Shown piece after piece: positions 56,081 through 64,000 of a stretch of 64,000 nt of DNA. Position 1 is the stretch's first letter. Every line of letters begins with the position of its first letter. The notes under the pieces are model-generated. The model was not told the origin of the DNA. It searched no databases and was given only the letters and a program-made list of their open reading frames with translations. The stretch is from NCBI GenBank assembly GCA_039105265.1, contig JAPFFF010000011.1, forward strand, positions 3,100,001 through 3,164,000. Direction: 5' to 3'. A program made the translations under genes and the position numbers. The DNA is from Tritrichomonas musculus (Eukaryota; Parabasalia; Tritrichomonadida; Tritrichomonadidae).

Positions 56081-57577
56081 TTATGACTTCGCATATCCAA
56101 ATTCAGAGTCCCATTCCTCATAAACTTTAAGAGAATCAGGAGAAACAGATGATCTAACCTTTTTAATAGCTTTCTGTATATCATCAAATGTTATTGGCCT
56201 AATTTTAACTTCTGTATCTAGAGCCATTAATTCCATTGAATCTCTAACAGGAATTAATGCAGCTTCCTTAAAAAGCGTAGTGATATCAGCACATGAATAA
56301 CCTTCAGTCAACTCAACAATTTTATCGATTTGTTGTTCATCAACGATATGTTCAGCTTTCTTGAGTAAAATGTTAACAAGAGATTTTCTTGTTTCAACAT
56401 CTGGTAATGGTATATAAATTCTCCTTTCGAATCTTCTTCTAGCAGCATCATCAAGATCTTGAGGCCTGTTTGTTGCTCCAAGAACCAATATCCTTTCTTC
56501 ACTTGATGCAAGTCCTTGGAAACGTAAAAGAAACTCATTTTTTACTCTTCTTGTTGCTTCATATTCATTATCATTACGTTTTGTTAATAAAGAGTCAATT
56601 TCATCAATAAAAATGATAGATGGTGCATGCTTACTAGCAACACCAAAAAGAGCTCTCGTTAATTTTTCACCTTCGCCTACCCATTTTGATGTTAATGAAG
56701 ATGCAGAAATATTGAAAAATGTGCACTTAGCCTCATTTGCTAAAGCTTGGGCAATCATTGTTTTACCTGTCCCTGGTGGTCCAAAGAAAAGAACGCCTCT
56801 TGGTGGATTTCGTAAACCTGTAAAAACTTCAGGGTGCTTCATTGGATATATGATGGCTTCAATAACTGCACTTTTCGCGTGCCCAAGGCCAGCAACATCT
56901 TCCCACTTAACATTTGTTGCACTTGCTAATATTTCGTTTTCAATCTTCTCAACTATTTGCTTGTCAATTCCAGCTAAAATCCCATCGTCCTCAGAATTGT
57001 CTCCACCTTCTTCCATTGGTCGTTTATAAATAGCATTATTTATAGCTGTATTTGAATTATTACCATTACTACTATTGCTGTTAGAAATCTGCGATTTTGA
57101 TAATTTATTTTTTTTCAAATTGCTTTTACCTAAAGCAGATGCAGCAGTTTGAAAACCTGGAGTTTCTGACTCTTCAATGTTTTTGGATTTAAACCGGTTT
57201 GAAGAACTTGTAAATCTTGTTTCTGGTATTTTTATTTCATTATGCTCAATAGATGGTTTTAATTTTGCTGTCGATTTCTCTTCATTTTCTTGAATTATAG
57301 ATTTTATTTGTTCAGAATAGCTATTATTATGTTGCGGAGGAGGTTGCTGAGTCGAAAAATTGGGCAATGCTGAAAAAGGTTTAACTTCACTATCAGTCAT
57401 TGTCCGAATTCCTTGAATGTTTGTATCCTGGCTAAAAGATTCGATGAGATTTGTAAAACATAGAGAGGCTATATAATCATCTGGTGTCAATGTTGCAATT
57501 CCACATATACATTGTGCAATTGCTTCATCTGGGTCATTATTATCGCTTGCAATAATTGCTCCTCTTAAAAATTCCAT
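56081..57577 (-). CDS. Fidgetin-like 1 (FIGNL1)/spastin-group AAA ATPase
   Basis: 498 residues. The N-terminal half is low complexity apart from a short helical start and 'GFQTAASALG' (~141-150), which resembles the 'FKTA' motif of FIGNL1. AAA domain ~222-480: Walker A GPPGTGKT 266-273, pore loop 'KWVGEGEK' 298-305, Walker B 'IIFIDEID' 321-328, sensor 'GATNRPQDLDDAARRRFERR' with arginine fingers at ~380-386, and a Vps4-type C-terminal helix. The group severs microtubules (katanin, spastin, fidgetin) or acts in DNA repair (FIGNL1-RAD51). 'FTGLRNPPRGVLFFGPPGTG' is closest to fidgetin types. Active residues are all present. Confidence 0.9.
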   Translation of the reverse strand: MEFLRGAIIASDNNDPDEAIAQCICGIATLTPDDYIASLCFTNLIESFSQDTNIQGIRTMTDSEVKPFSALPNFSTQQPPPQHNNSYSEQIKSIIQENEEKSTAKLKPSIEHNEIKIPETRFTSSSNRFKSKNIEESETPGFQTAASALGKSNLKKNKLSKSQISNSNSSNGNNSNTAINNAIYKRPMEEGGDNSEDDGILAGIDKQIVEKIENEILASATNVKWEDVAGLGHAKSAVIEAIIYPMKHPEVFTGLRNPPRGVLFFGPPGTGKTMIAQALANEAKCTFFNISASSLTSKWVGEGEKLTRALFGVASKHAPSIIFIDEIDSLLTKRNDNEYEATRRVKNEFLLRFQGLASSEERILVLGATNRPQDLDDAARRRFERRIYIPLPDVETRKSLVNILLKKAEHIVDEQQIDKIVELTEGYSCADITTLFKEAALIPVRDSMELMALDTEVKIRPITFDDIQKAIKKVRSSVSPDSLKVYEEWDSEFGYAKS

Positions 57578-57584
57578 TTTGAAA

Positions 57585-57589
57585 AATGA
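57585..57589 (-). promoter_or_regulatory. Initiator-like element (TCATT on minus)
   Basis: Minus-strand TCATTTTTC, with +1 at 57587, 10 nt before the AAA ATPase ATG. Confidence 0.5.
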
Positions 57590-57700
57590 TGCAAGATTTT
57601 ATAATGATATGTGATCTGAAAAAGTGAACTTCCTATTTTGATTTTTCTTTTGAATTTAGATAGGAACTTAGCCAAAGAACTTAAAAGATTCAATATATTA

Positions 57701-58851
57701 AAGGTAATATACACCCCGAGCTTATTACATTTTCAAAAATAAAAATGTAATAAGAATTTTTTTTAAAAAAAAAAAGACGAGCTGCCAAACGAACTTATGA
57801 CCCTAATTAAAAAAATTATAAATAAGAGTATCTTGTTTAATTACAAATATATATATAAATAAAAAAATTATTTAAATTTATAATCTTATACTTATCATAT
57901 ATTTATAATTTTTGTTCGAAAAATCAAAGATTTTTTCCTTATTACAGTATTTCTCAAATCTTATTACATAAATTGAAAAAGCCCAAAATGTAAGAACATT
58001 AATTTTTTGGTTTTTAAACGATTAAAAATAATATATTTATTATTTAGAATATTCAAACATTTATATATATCAAAATAAATATAAAATATTATATTAAACC
58101 ATTTTATGATAGGAATAAATGGACTTTTTTATTACTTTAAAAATTGAAAGAAATTTATTATTATAAATATATAAATATTTTGGTTATTTATAGATATATA
58201 AGATTTTTTTTATGAAATTAATAATAATATTGTATTATAATTATAGATATTATGATTATCTAAAGCAAAATGTTCGGTTGAATTAAAACGAAATTTGTCT
58301 TATTTTGTATCTTGATATTAATAATAAATGTTTTTATATATAATCTTAAATATATAAGTATATTGTGCAATTTAATTGTCGTGAGGACAAAAAGATAATG
58401 CAATATATCCAATATTTTTGTAAAAAATACTATATAAAATACTCTGAAAATATATTTAAAGTATTGAATCCTTAAAGCAAAGTACTCAAACCTTAAAGCA
58501 AAAAGTATTCAATTATTTGACAAATAAAATAATTTCAATACTCCTTAAAGCAGGAGTATTGAATTCTTATTACAAGAGACTATTGAAATTTCAGCCATAT
58601 AAAACAAATTGAAAGGTCCTTATTACAGCTCGTTATTTTTGGAAAACGTTAAGTTTTTTTTATTAATTTTGTTAACCAAATTTTAATATATATATATAAA
58701 TATAAAGATAAATTTGTTAACCAAAAAACTAAAAAAAAAAAACGTTTTTATTTTCATGAAATATGCTCTTTTTTGGCTTTTTGAATAAATGATATTTTGA
58801 TGTAATAAGAGCCGTTTAAAATAGACTTTAGCTCGGGGTGTAAGGTAATAT
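57701..58851. mobile_element. 1131-bp non-autonomous element (57711-58841) with 10-bp target-site duplication
   Basis: AAGGTAATAT is repeated directly at 57701-57710 and 58842-58851. The ends are ACACCCCGAGCT and AGCTCGGGGTGT, a perfect 12-bp inverted repeat. The motif CTTATTACA (or its complement) occurs seven times, clustered near both ends (about 57721, 57748, 57938, 57959, 58566, 58618 and 58801), like subterminal transposase-binding repeats. The middle has short repeats built on CCTTAAAGCA. No coding capacity. A 10-bp duplication fits Mutator-like elements (9-11 bp). Confidence 0.87.
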
Positions 58852-59003
58852 AAAAAAAGAATAAAGAAAAGAAAAAAAAATGGATATTTTATAAAAAAGA
58901 AAAGCATTTATGATTATCCAAATTTGAAAATAAAAAGAGACCCAAATTCAAAACAGCAATCAAATAAATAAATATAAATAAAATAAAATAAATAAAAAAC
59001 GAA

Positions 59004-62000
59004 TCATTTCATATTGGAATCAGGGTTCACAATCAATTCAGGATTTGGTACATCAGCATTGCAAAGTGGACATTTCTTTTCTTGCTGCATTGCAGAATAA
59101 GAGCAAGGGAACTTGCAACTCGGGCATTCACACCAGTCCTCTCTAACCATATGCATACCAGAAAATGAATCGAAAGGCAAGTTTGATTTACAATTTCCAC
59201 AATAAAGCTCGGACATTGGTAAATCAAATCCGCACATTGGGCACTTCTTCTTTTCTTCATCAATTTCTGACATGTCCTTTCTTCTAACTGTTGTTTGTAT
59301 CTTCTTAAGTACATCTGGCTTCACTTTTCCTTCATATTCTGGCTGTAAAACTTTTGTAGCTATTTCGAAGGCGCTCTTTTTCATACCAACTCTTGAACAC
59401 TCGACAACTCCCATAACGAGCAGATTAGCAGCATGTGCTGGGAATTTTGAAACATATTTAGATAATCTTCGGAGAAGTAAAGCGCAAACAACTTTATTTT
59501 TCTCTTTTTGAGGTTTGATCAAAAGATATGAATGAACAATCATTAATGATTGTCTCATTTCATTGGAAACTTGAACATTATGTTTCTCAAGTTGGCAAAT
59601 TATATCGAAAAGTAGATCACGGGATGGTTTGTATTCACCACGTGTTCGAAATTCATCTGCGATTTTTAATGCCATTGTTGCTGCCTCTTCAAATTGTTGC
59701 ATAATAATGAACATACGAAGTAAGTAACGAAGATCTCTTGTTTTGTCTTTAATGTTAGCATTAAGATATTCAAGGAATTGATCTCTAAGTTGGCGATCTG
59801 GAACTCGTTCTGCTAATTCAAGAGCTGCATCCATTGCAGCATCTGTACCATCAGCCATATAACAATTCATAGCACGTTGTGGATCGCCACTCATAGCAAA
59901 GAATTTGGCTGCTTGGATCATTTGTGAACGTGTACAGAAGTATGTTGCTATAGCTTCATATTGCTGTGTAGTTCCATTGTCACCAATTAAGTCGGCTAAT
60001 TCATCCATTTTCTCATGCAATTCTGCAATTCTGAAAGCATCTTCTGCTCTTCCTGCTCGAATAAGGAATTCAATAGCATATCTGAAGTTTCCAAGTTGAA
60101 TACAATGTTCAGCTACAAGTCTACAAACGTTCTCTAATGGATGATCACGAGCAACTGCTGTGGCTCGATCAAGATTGACTTTGAGAAGAACACGAACAAG
60201 TGATTCCCAATCACTTGCCTTTTCAAAGGCAACAGTTGATGGTTCGAGTTGGCCTGCTCTTTCGAGTTGAAGACCAATTGATCGGAGAACTTTTGTATCT
60301 GTAACTTTCGGTATTAATTCTGCAGCAAGTTTTAATTCGTTCGCTCTTAAATTGCATTGAGCTGCACTGTTGAATTCGTTTACACGTGTGTAAAGTTGGG
60401 CTGCAGGACCAAATGCACACAATCTTTCTAAAATTCGTGCACATTCGAGAATTAATTTCGTATCTCTTGTTTTTGTAAGTTGCTGCATACCTTGTTCAAC
60501 TTTTCCTGCTAATATGAGACATCTGATAATACCTGCACGTGACGAATGAGAGAGTTCCTTGCATTTGATTGACTCTTTATATTGTTTTAAGGCGGCTGAA
60601 TAATTTCCTGTTAATTCGTTTTGTCTTGCTGAATCATGTGATAATTGTGGAATACGAGATGGATCAAGATTTTCGGCAAGTTTGAGTGCGAAATCGAATT
60701 GAAGAAGGGCTGCACGCATATCAAGTGCCATTTGAGGTCGAGTTGAATTCAAAAAGTTTTTCTGAGCAGCACCAAAGTCATGATCCATCATCGAGACATA
60801 ACCACGAAGGAATGAAAATTCGTCTTCATTGATGATTGGCTGAAGAACATTATGTGTTGCTGCATCACCACTTTGAGCAAAGGCTTCTGATGCTATCTCA
60901 ATACATAATGAAGACAATGCTTTTTCGCCAACTTCATGAATGACCTTTTTATCATTTAATTGAAGTGCAACTTGAAGAGCTTTTCTGAATCTATGAAGAT
61001 CAAGCAATTGTTGAACACTCTTTTCTGTATTGCTTTCTATTTCTGTATGTGATGGTAAAGTTAATGATTGTTCTGCAGATTGGCCATCGAGGAATATCAA
61101 AGTTCCATTTGAAAGCCCTAATGCAGCTTTCATTGCGTTAATATTCACAGAGCATAATTGACGAAGCTTAACACCTTCAACATTTTGATCTGAAAAATGA
61201 TATAAAGCAGCTGTTTTAGAGCCTATAACAGCAAATACATTTCGATCTGTAATATCAAACAAAGTGAATGTTGCATTGATTTTATTGCTATCTCCACTAA
61301 CTTCTAGGGCTTTCATCTTAATTGGATAAAAGAGGAAAACATCATTTTGTGAATCAATGAAAACAAATCTTGTTTCACTTATATTAGGTGTAATTGAAAC
61401 AATTGAGCAAGGATGTTGATACCCTTCTAAAAATTGTTGATTGCGTGTGTTAAACATCCTAATTTTGCCATCATCGGTAGCAAGCAAAAGCAAATAATCT
61501 GTAAGTGAGAAAGCAGTGACTTTCAAACTTGTATCATAATCTGGAAAGACAAAAGGTTTTTTAGATTCATCAAAATAGTTTAACATAACTTTTGATCCCA
61601 TTAATACTGCAAAAGCAGAATCGCTAACTTGAATTGCTTCTATTGATGAAGTAAACTCAACACTTGTAATTAAAGAACCATCAATATTATAAAACCAGCT
61701 TTGATTGTTAAACGCAACTGCAAGCTTACTTGAGCATATTCCCAATCGCTGCGGCTGAGCCTCAACATTAACATCATTATACTTTTTCTTATGCATGTTG
61801 TAAATTTTGAGTTTCGTTAATGAATCTGAATAAACAGAATATGGTCCTCTAGATGCTGTTAAAATTGGTACTTCAACTAAGTATACTAAAACTGTACCGC
61901 TGGAGAGTCCAACGGCACCGACTGTTCCATCTGGTGATAAATAGACAGTACATACTTCACCAGATGCATCATTTGGAAATCTTACTTGTTCATCAGTAAT

Positions 62001-62879
62001 ATTTGATACATCTCCCATTTGCACCAATTTCATTGAATTACCTGAGCATACAAGCGACTTTGCTTGAAGTGCATCAGCTTTGTTTGCTGTTGATGGAAAT
62101 ACTTGTCTTTCAGCTGAAACACTACCATCAAATCCGGCAAGTGCCAATTTACCTGAAGAAAATTGAACGTAAATAAAGCCATTGTTGAGCGTAAGACATT
62201 TTATAATTTTTCCAAGATCCTTTGAAAAAGGAATTTCAGTGAGTTTGTCTCCATTATTATATTCCCAAACGTAAACAATTGGTTTATTTGAAGATGCAAA
62301 TATCAAAGCTAATTGATTATCCATCTTAACAAAATGTGGAAAAGCAGGAACATCATCAATTTCATGTCTAGCCACAACTTCGCCTCTAACTGTGTTTACA
62401 CTGATAGAATGATCTTTAGAACATAAGGCAAGCTGCTTCTTTGTATTCCAACCTCCATCAGTAATTCTATCGCAATGAATACCTTGATATGTTTGAGATT
62501 GTTGCGAATTTCTATCCCATATCCAGAATTTTCCTTTCTCAGATCCTGCTGCAAGAAATGATCCAGATTTTGCAAACGAAATCCATGTTGGAATAAATGG
62601 TGCCTCAACAGGAAGTACTTCGCGTGATGAAAGATCAAATAATGATATTTCTGCATTATCGGCTGATGTTATTGCAATTAAACGATTGTCTGAATCCCAA
62701 TCCATTAAAGTTGGGTTTGCAACAGGAATTGAGGCGAGTTTTGTACCATTTCGATCATATATAATAGCTGCATTATTATTTCCAAAGACGGCGAGCATTT
62801 TTGAATCGCGACTCCATTTTATAACTGGCGATGAGTTTGATCCGAGTTCGTTCGGATTAACACGGAAAACAACTTGCAT
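59004..62879 (-). CDS. IFT144/WDR19 homologue (IFT-A subunit)
   Basis: 1291 residues, close to the family size (~1340). Residues ~1-620 form two WD40 propellers. 'GSFLAAGSEKGKFWIWDRNS' and 'CDRITDGGWNTKKQLALCSK' align with the N-terminal WDR19 signature. Residues ~640-1200 are TPR-like helical repeats. The C-terminus has paired zinc-binding CxxC motifs ('CPMCGFDLP', 'YCGNCKSNLP', 'CPSCKFPC', 'CPLCNADVP') and the 'DWCECPSCKFPCSYS' element typical of IFT144. IFT-A drives retrograde flagellar transport and import of membrane proteins, consistent with a flagellated trichomonad. ATG at 62877-62879. Confidence 0.93.
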   Translation of the reverse strand: MQVVFRVNPNELGSNSSPVIKWSRDSKMLAVFGNNNAAIIYDRNGTKLASIPVANPTLMDWDSDNRLIAITSADNAEISLFDLSSREVLPVEAPFIPTWISFAKSGSFLAAGSEKGKFWIWDRNSQQSQTYQGIHCDRITDGGWNTKKQLALCSKDHSISVNTVRGEVVARHEIDDVPAFPHFVKMDNQLALIFASSNKPIVYVWEYNNGDKLTEIPFSKDLGKIIKCLTLNNGFIYVQFSSGKLALAGFDGSVSAERQVFPSTANKADALQAKSLVCSGNSMKLVQMGDVSNITDEQVRFPNDASGEVCTVYLSPDGTVGAVGLSSGTVLVYLVEVPILTASRGPYSVYSDSLTKLKIYNMHKKKYNDVNVEAQPQRLGICSSKLAVAFNNQSWFYNIDGSLITSVEFTSSIEAIQVSDSAFAVLMGSKVMLNYFDESKKPFVFPDYDTSLKVTAFSLTDYLLLLATDDGKIRMFNTRNQQFLEGYQHPCSIVSITPNISETRFVFIDSQNDVFLFYPIKMKALEVSGDSNKINATFTLFDITDRNVFAVIGSKTAALYHFSDQNVEGVKLRQLCSVNINAMKAALGLSNGTLIFLDGQSAEQSLTLPSHTEIESNTEKSVQQLLDLHRFRKALQVALQLNDKKVIHEVGEKALSSLCIEIASEAFAQSGDAATHNVLQPIINEDEFSFLRGYVSMMDHDFGAAQKNFLNSTRPQMALDMRAALLQFDFALKLAENLDPSRIPQLSHDSARQNELTGNYSAALKQYKESIKCKELSHSSRAGIIRCLILAGKVEQGMQQLTKTRDTKLILECARILERLCAFGPAAQLYTRVNEFNSAAQCNLRANELKLAAELIPKVTDTKVLRSIGLQLERAGQLEPSTVAFEKASDWESLVRVLLKVNLDRATAVARDHPLENVCRLVAEHCIQLGNFRYAIEFLIRAGRAEDAFRIAELHEKMDELADLIGDNGTTQQYEAIATYFCTRSQMIQAAKFFAMSGDPQRAMNCYMADGTDAAMDAALELAERVPDRQLRDQFLEYLNANIKDKTRDLRYLLRMFIIMQQFEEAATMALKIADEFRTRGEYKPSRDLLFDIICQLEKHNVQVSNEMRQSLMIVHSYLLIKPQKEKNKVVCALLLRRLSKYVSKFPAHAANLLVMGVVECSRVGMKKSAFEIATKVLQPEYEGKVKPDVLKKIQTTVRRKDMSEIDEEKKKCPMCGFDLPMSELYCGNCKSNLPFDSFSGMHMVREDWCECPSCKFPCSYSAMQQEKKCPLCNADVPNPELIVNPDSNMK

Positions 62880-64000
62880 ACGTTTTTGAATTAATATTTA
62901 AACGAACATTTTAACGTTCTTTCAAATATGTCATTTAAACTTTTGATTACTTTTCTAAAAACAATTGAAGTAAAATAAAAAATAAAATTGACCATAATAA
63001 ACAAAAAACGTTTTTACATGATTAAAGCTTTTCTTTGACTTTTTTCTTTTTAAAGTAAACTACAAAAGTACCTAACTTTTTCACTTACCCCCTAACTTTT
63101 TTCCATCAAAAATTGAAAACTTTTATTGAATTTTTTTCCATAAAATTTTTGAATTTGGATGGATAATCCAAATAGAAAACCTGGCATTTATGTGATTTCA
63201 ATGCTAAATTATCATTATTCAAAAGAAGTAAATCTACTTTTTCACGCCAAACTCTACGAATCTCCCATCAGAAATTAAAATGTATTTATTATCCAAATAT
63301 CTTTTTAATGCACGAATAATTATGTTAAAAATTGGGGAATCTCGAATATATTATCATTCATTTTACCAATTGTCTCTAAAATTTTTTCGAAATTCAAAAA
63401 TCATTTTCTAATTTTCAAAACTCGCGATTTTTTAGCTAAAACTTTTTAAACTTATTTTATTATTCAATTATTAATATATTCATTTTACTTTTGAAAACAT
63501 TGTTGTATCAACATATAGAAAATCTATATCTTGATCATTTGCATATTATCATTTCTTCTTATTTAATATGATTAGTTATATTTAAATAAATAAATAAGTT
63601 TTATATTATTTAACCCCAACTCGCTACCATTGGCCATTTTTTTGTATGTTTTTTAATCATTATTTCATTGATTGAATTTGAATGAGAAAATTGAATGATA
63701 ATAACGTATTAAAAAAAAACAGAGTGAAAAATAAAAAAAAAACAAAAGATAATAATAAATGAATACAAAAATCTTTTATAATACAGAACGAAGCTTTAAT
63801 GATATTAAAATGAAGAAAAACAAAGAGGTCAAACAATAGAATATTTCTATATTTTGCATATAAAAAAGCGCGATTAAAATAGATTGTGTCGATTATAAAT
63901 CATTATTGAGCTTGTGTCATATATATATAGTTAGTGGAAAAAAATTTTTTCCTTTACATATGATGATTATTTGACTATCAAATAATTTTATCAATTTTAA
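62880..64000. other. AT-rich region at the window end
   Basis: 1.1 kb. The first ~60 bp are the IFT144 promoter and include AACGTTAAAATGTTCGTT, possibly related to the trichomonad AACGAA-type motif. CCTAACTTTTT occurs twice near 63070-63100. No gene, RNA or transposon ends seen. Confidence 0.5.

Larger units (their letters stand above)
57578..59003. other. Intergenic region occupied mostly by a transposable element
   Basis: The element 57711-58841 fills most of this 1.4-kb gap. Without it, ~285 bp would separate the two genes. A 74-codon frame at 58683-58907 overlaps the element's right end and is not credible. Confidence 0.65.

Noticed and set aside
56613-57029. 138-codon plus-strand frame opposite the AAA ATPase
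   Set aside because: Antisense shadow of a strongly conserved AAA domain.
58683-58907. 74-codon frame at the right end of the 1131-bp element
   Set aside because: Low-complexity Phe/Lys/Tyr peptide crossing the element boundary.
1-64000. CRISPR arrays, operons, rRNA genes, bacterial features
   Set aside because: None seen; gene families and promoter style are eukaryotic (parabasalid).

Overview
The window looks like a nuclear contig from a parabasalid (trichomonad) protist, most likely Tritrichomonas or a close relative. The reasons are strong AT richness, long uninterrupted genes with no convincing introns, very short 5' leaders, and a trichomonad-type initiator (TCA+1 then Y, then W) 10-28 nt before many start codons. 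The gene families also fit: DUF3447/ankyrin proteins, a BspA-like LRR_5 protein, a huge multi-membrane PAS-cyclase, a Sel1 giant, and a Tc1/mariner transposon. Genus is inferred from the sequence only.

Layout. 1-27 kb is dense: an unidentified partial gene, a 1438-residue protein with four ubiquitin-like domains and Sel1 repeats, a divergent pair (ASNSD1-like protein / secretory-type thioredoxin reductase) sharing a 59-bp intergene, an LRR protein divergent from a PAS-cyclase, a PP2A B'' subunit, a coiled-coil protein, an eIF4E-like protein, an Sds3-like protein, aminopeptidase P, an SS18-type SWI/SNF subunit and a protein kinase. 27-46 kb is an accessory zone: a frameshifted relic gene, a Tc1 element whose transposase has one in-frame TAG, a small coiled-coil gene, an ankyrin protein, an armadillo-like protein, a second relic (membrane-protein type), a RhoGAP, and an ankyrin/LRR pair that looks like one broken gene. 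46-63 kb is mostly housekeeping: a CHD-type protein with a ruined ATPase motor and C-terminal FYRN/FYRC domains, a karyopherin beta, a membrane PDI-like protein, a FIGNL1-like AAA ATPase and IFT144.

The most notable non-coding signal is a set of short inverted-repeat elements not flagged by any ORF. Four have convincing target-site duplications: 37844-37979 (9 bp), 41979-42810 (8 bp), 45834-46480 (9 bp) and 57711-58841 (10 bp). Two more have terminal inverted repeats without a visible duplication (14575-14914, 40199-40663). All six have different termini, so they look like separate families of non-autonomous DNA transposons, probably Mutator-like or hAT-like. With the Tc1 element they account for much of the long intergenes.

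Several conserved-fold proteins appear to have lost catalytic residues (cyclase metal aspartates, CHD Walker motifs, the class II amidotransferase cysteine). SS18-like, Sds3-like and CHD/FYR proteins are chromatin factors; IFT144 and FIGNL1-like serve flagella/microtubules; the reductase with a signal peptide and the membrane PDI-like protein suggest thiol-redox chemistry in the secretory pathway. Several computed reading frames begin with TTG or GTG; for a eukaryote I moved those starts to the first ATG.
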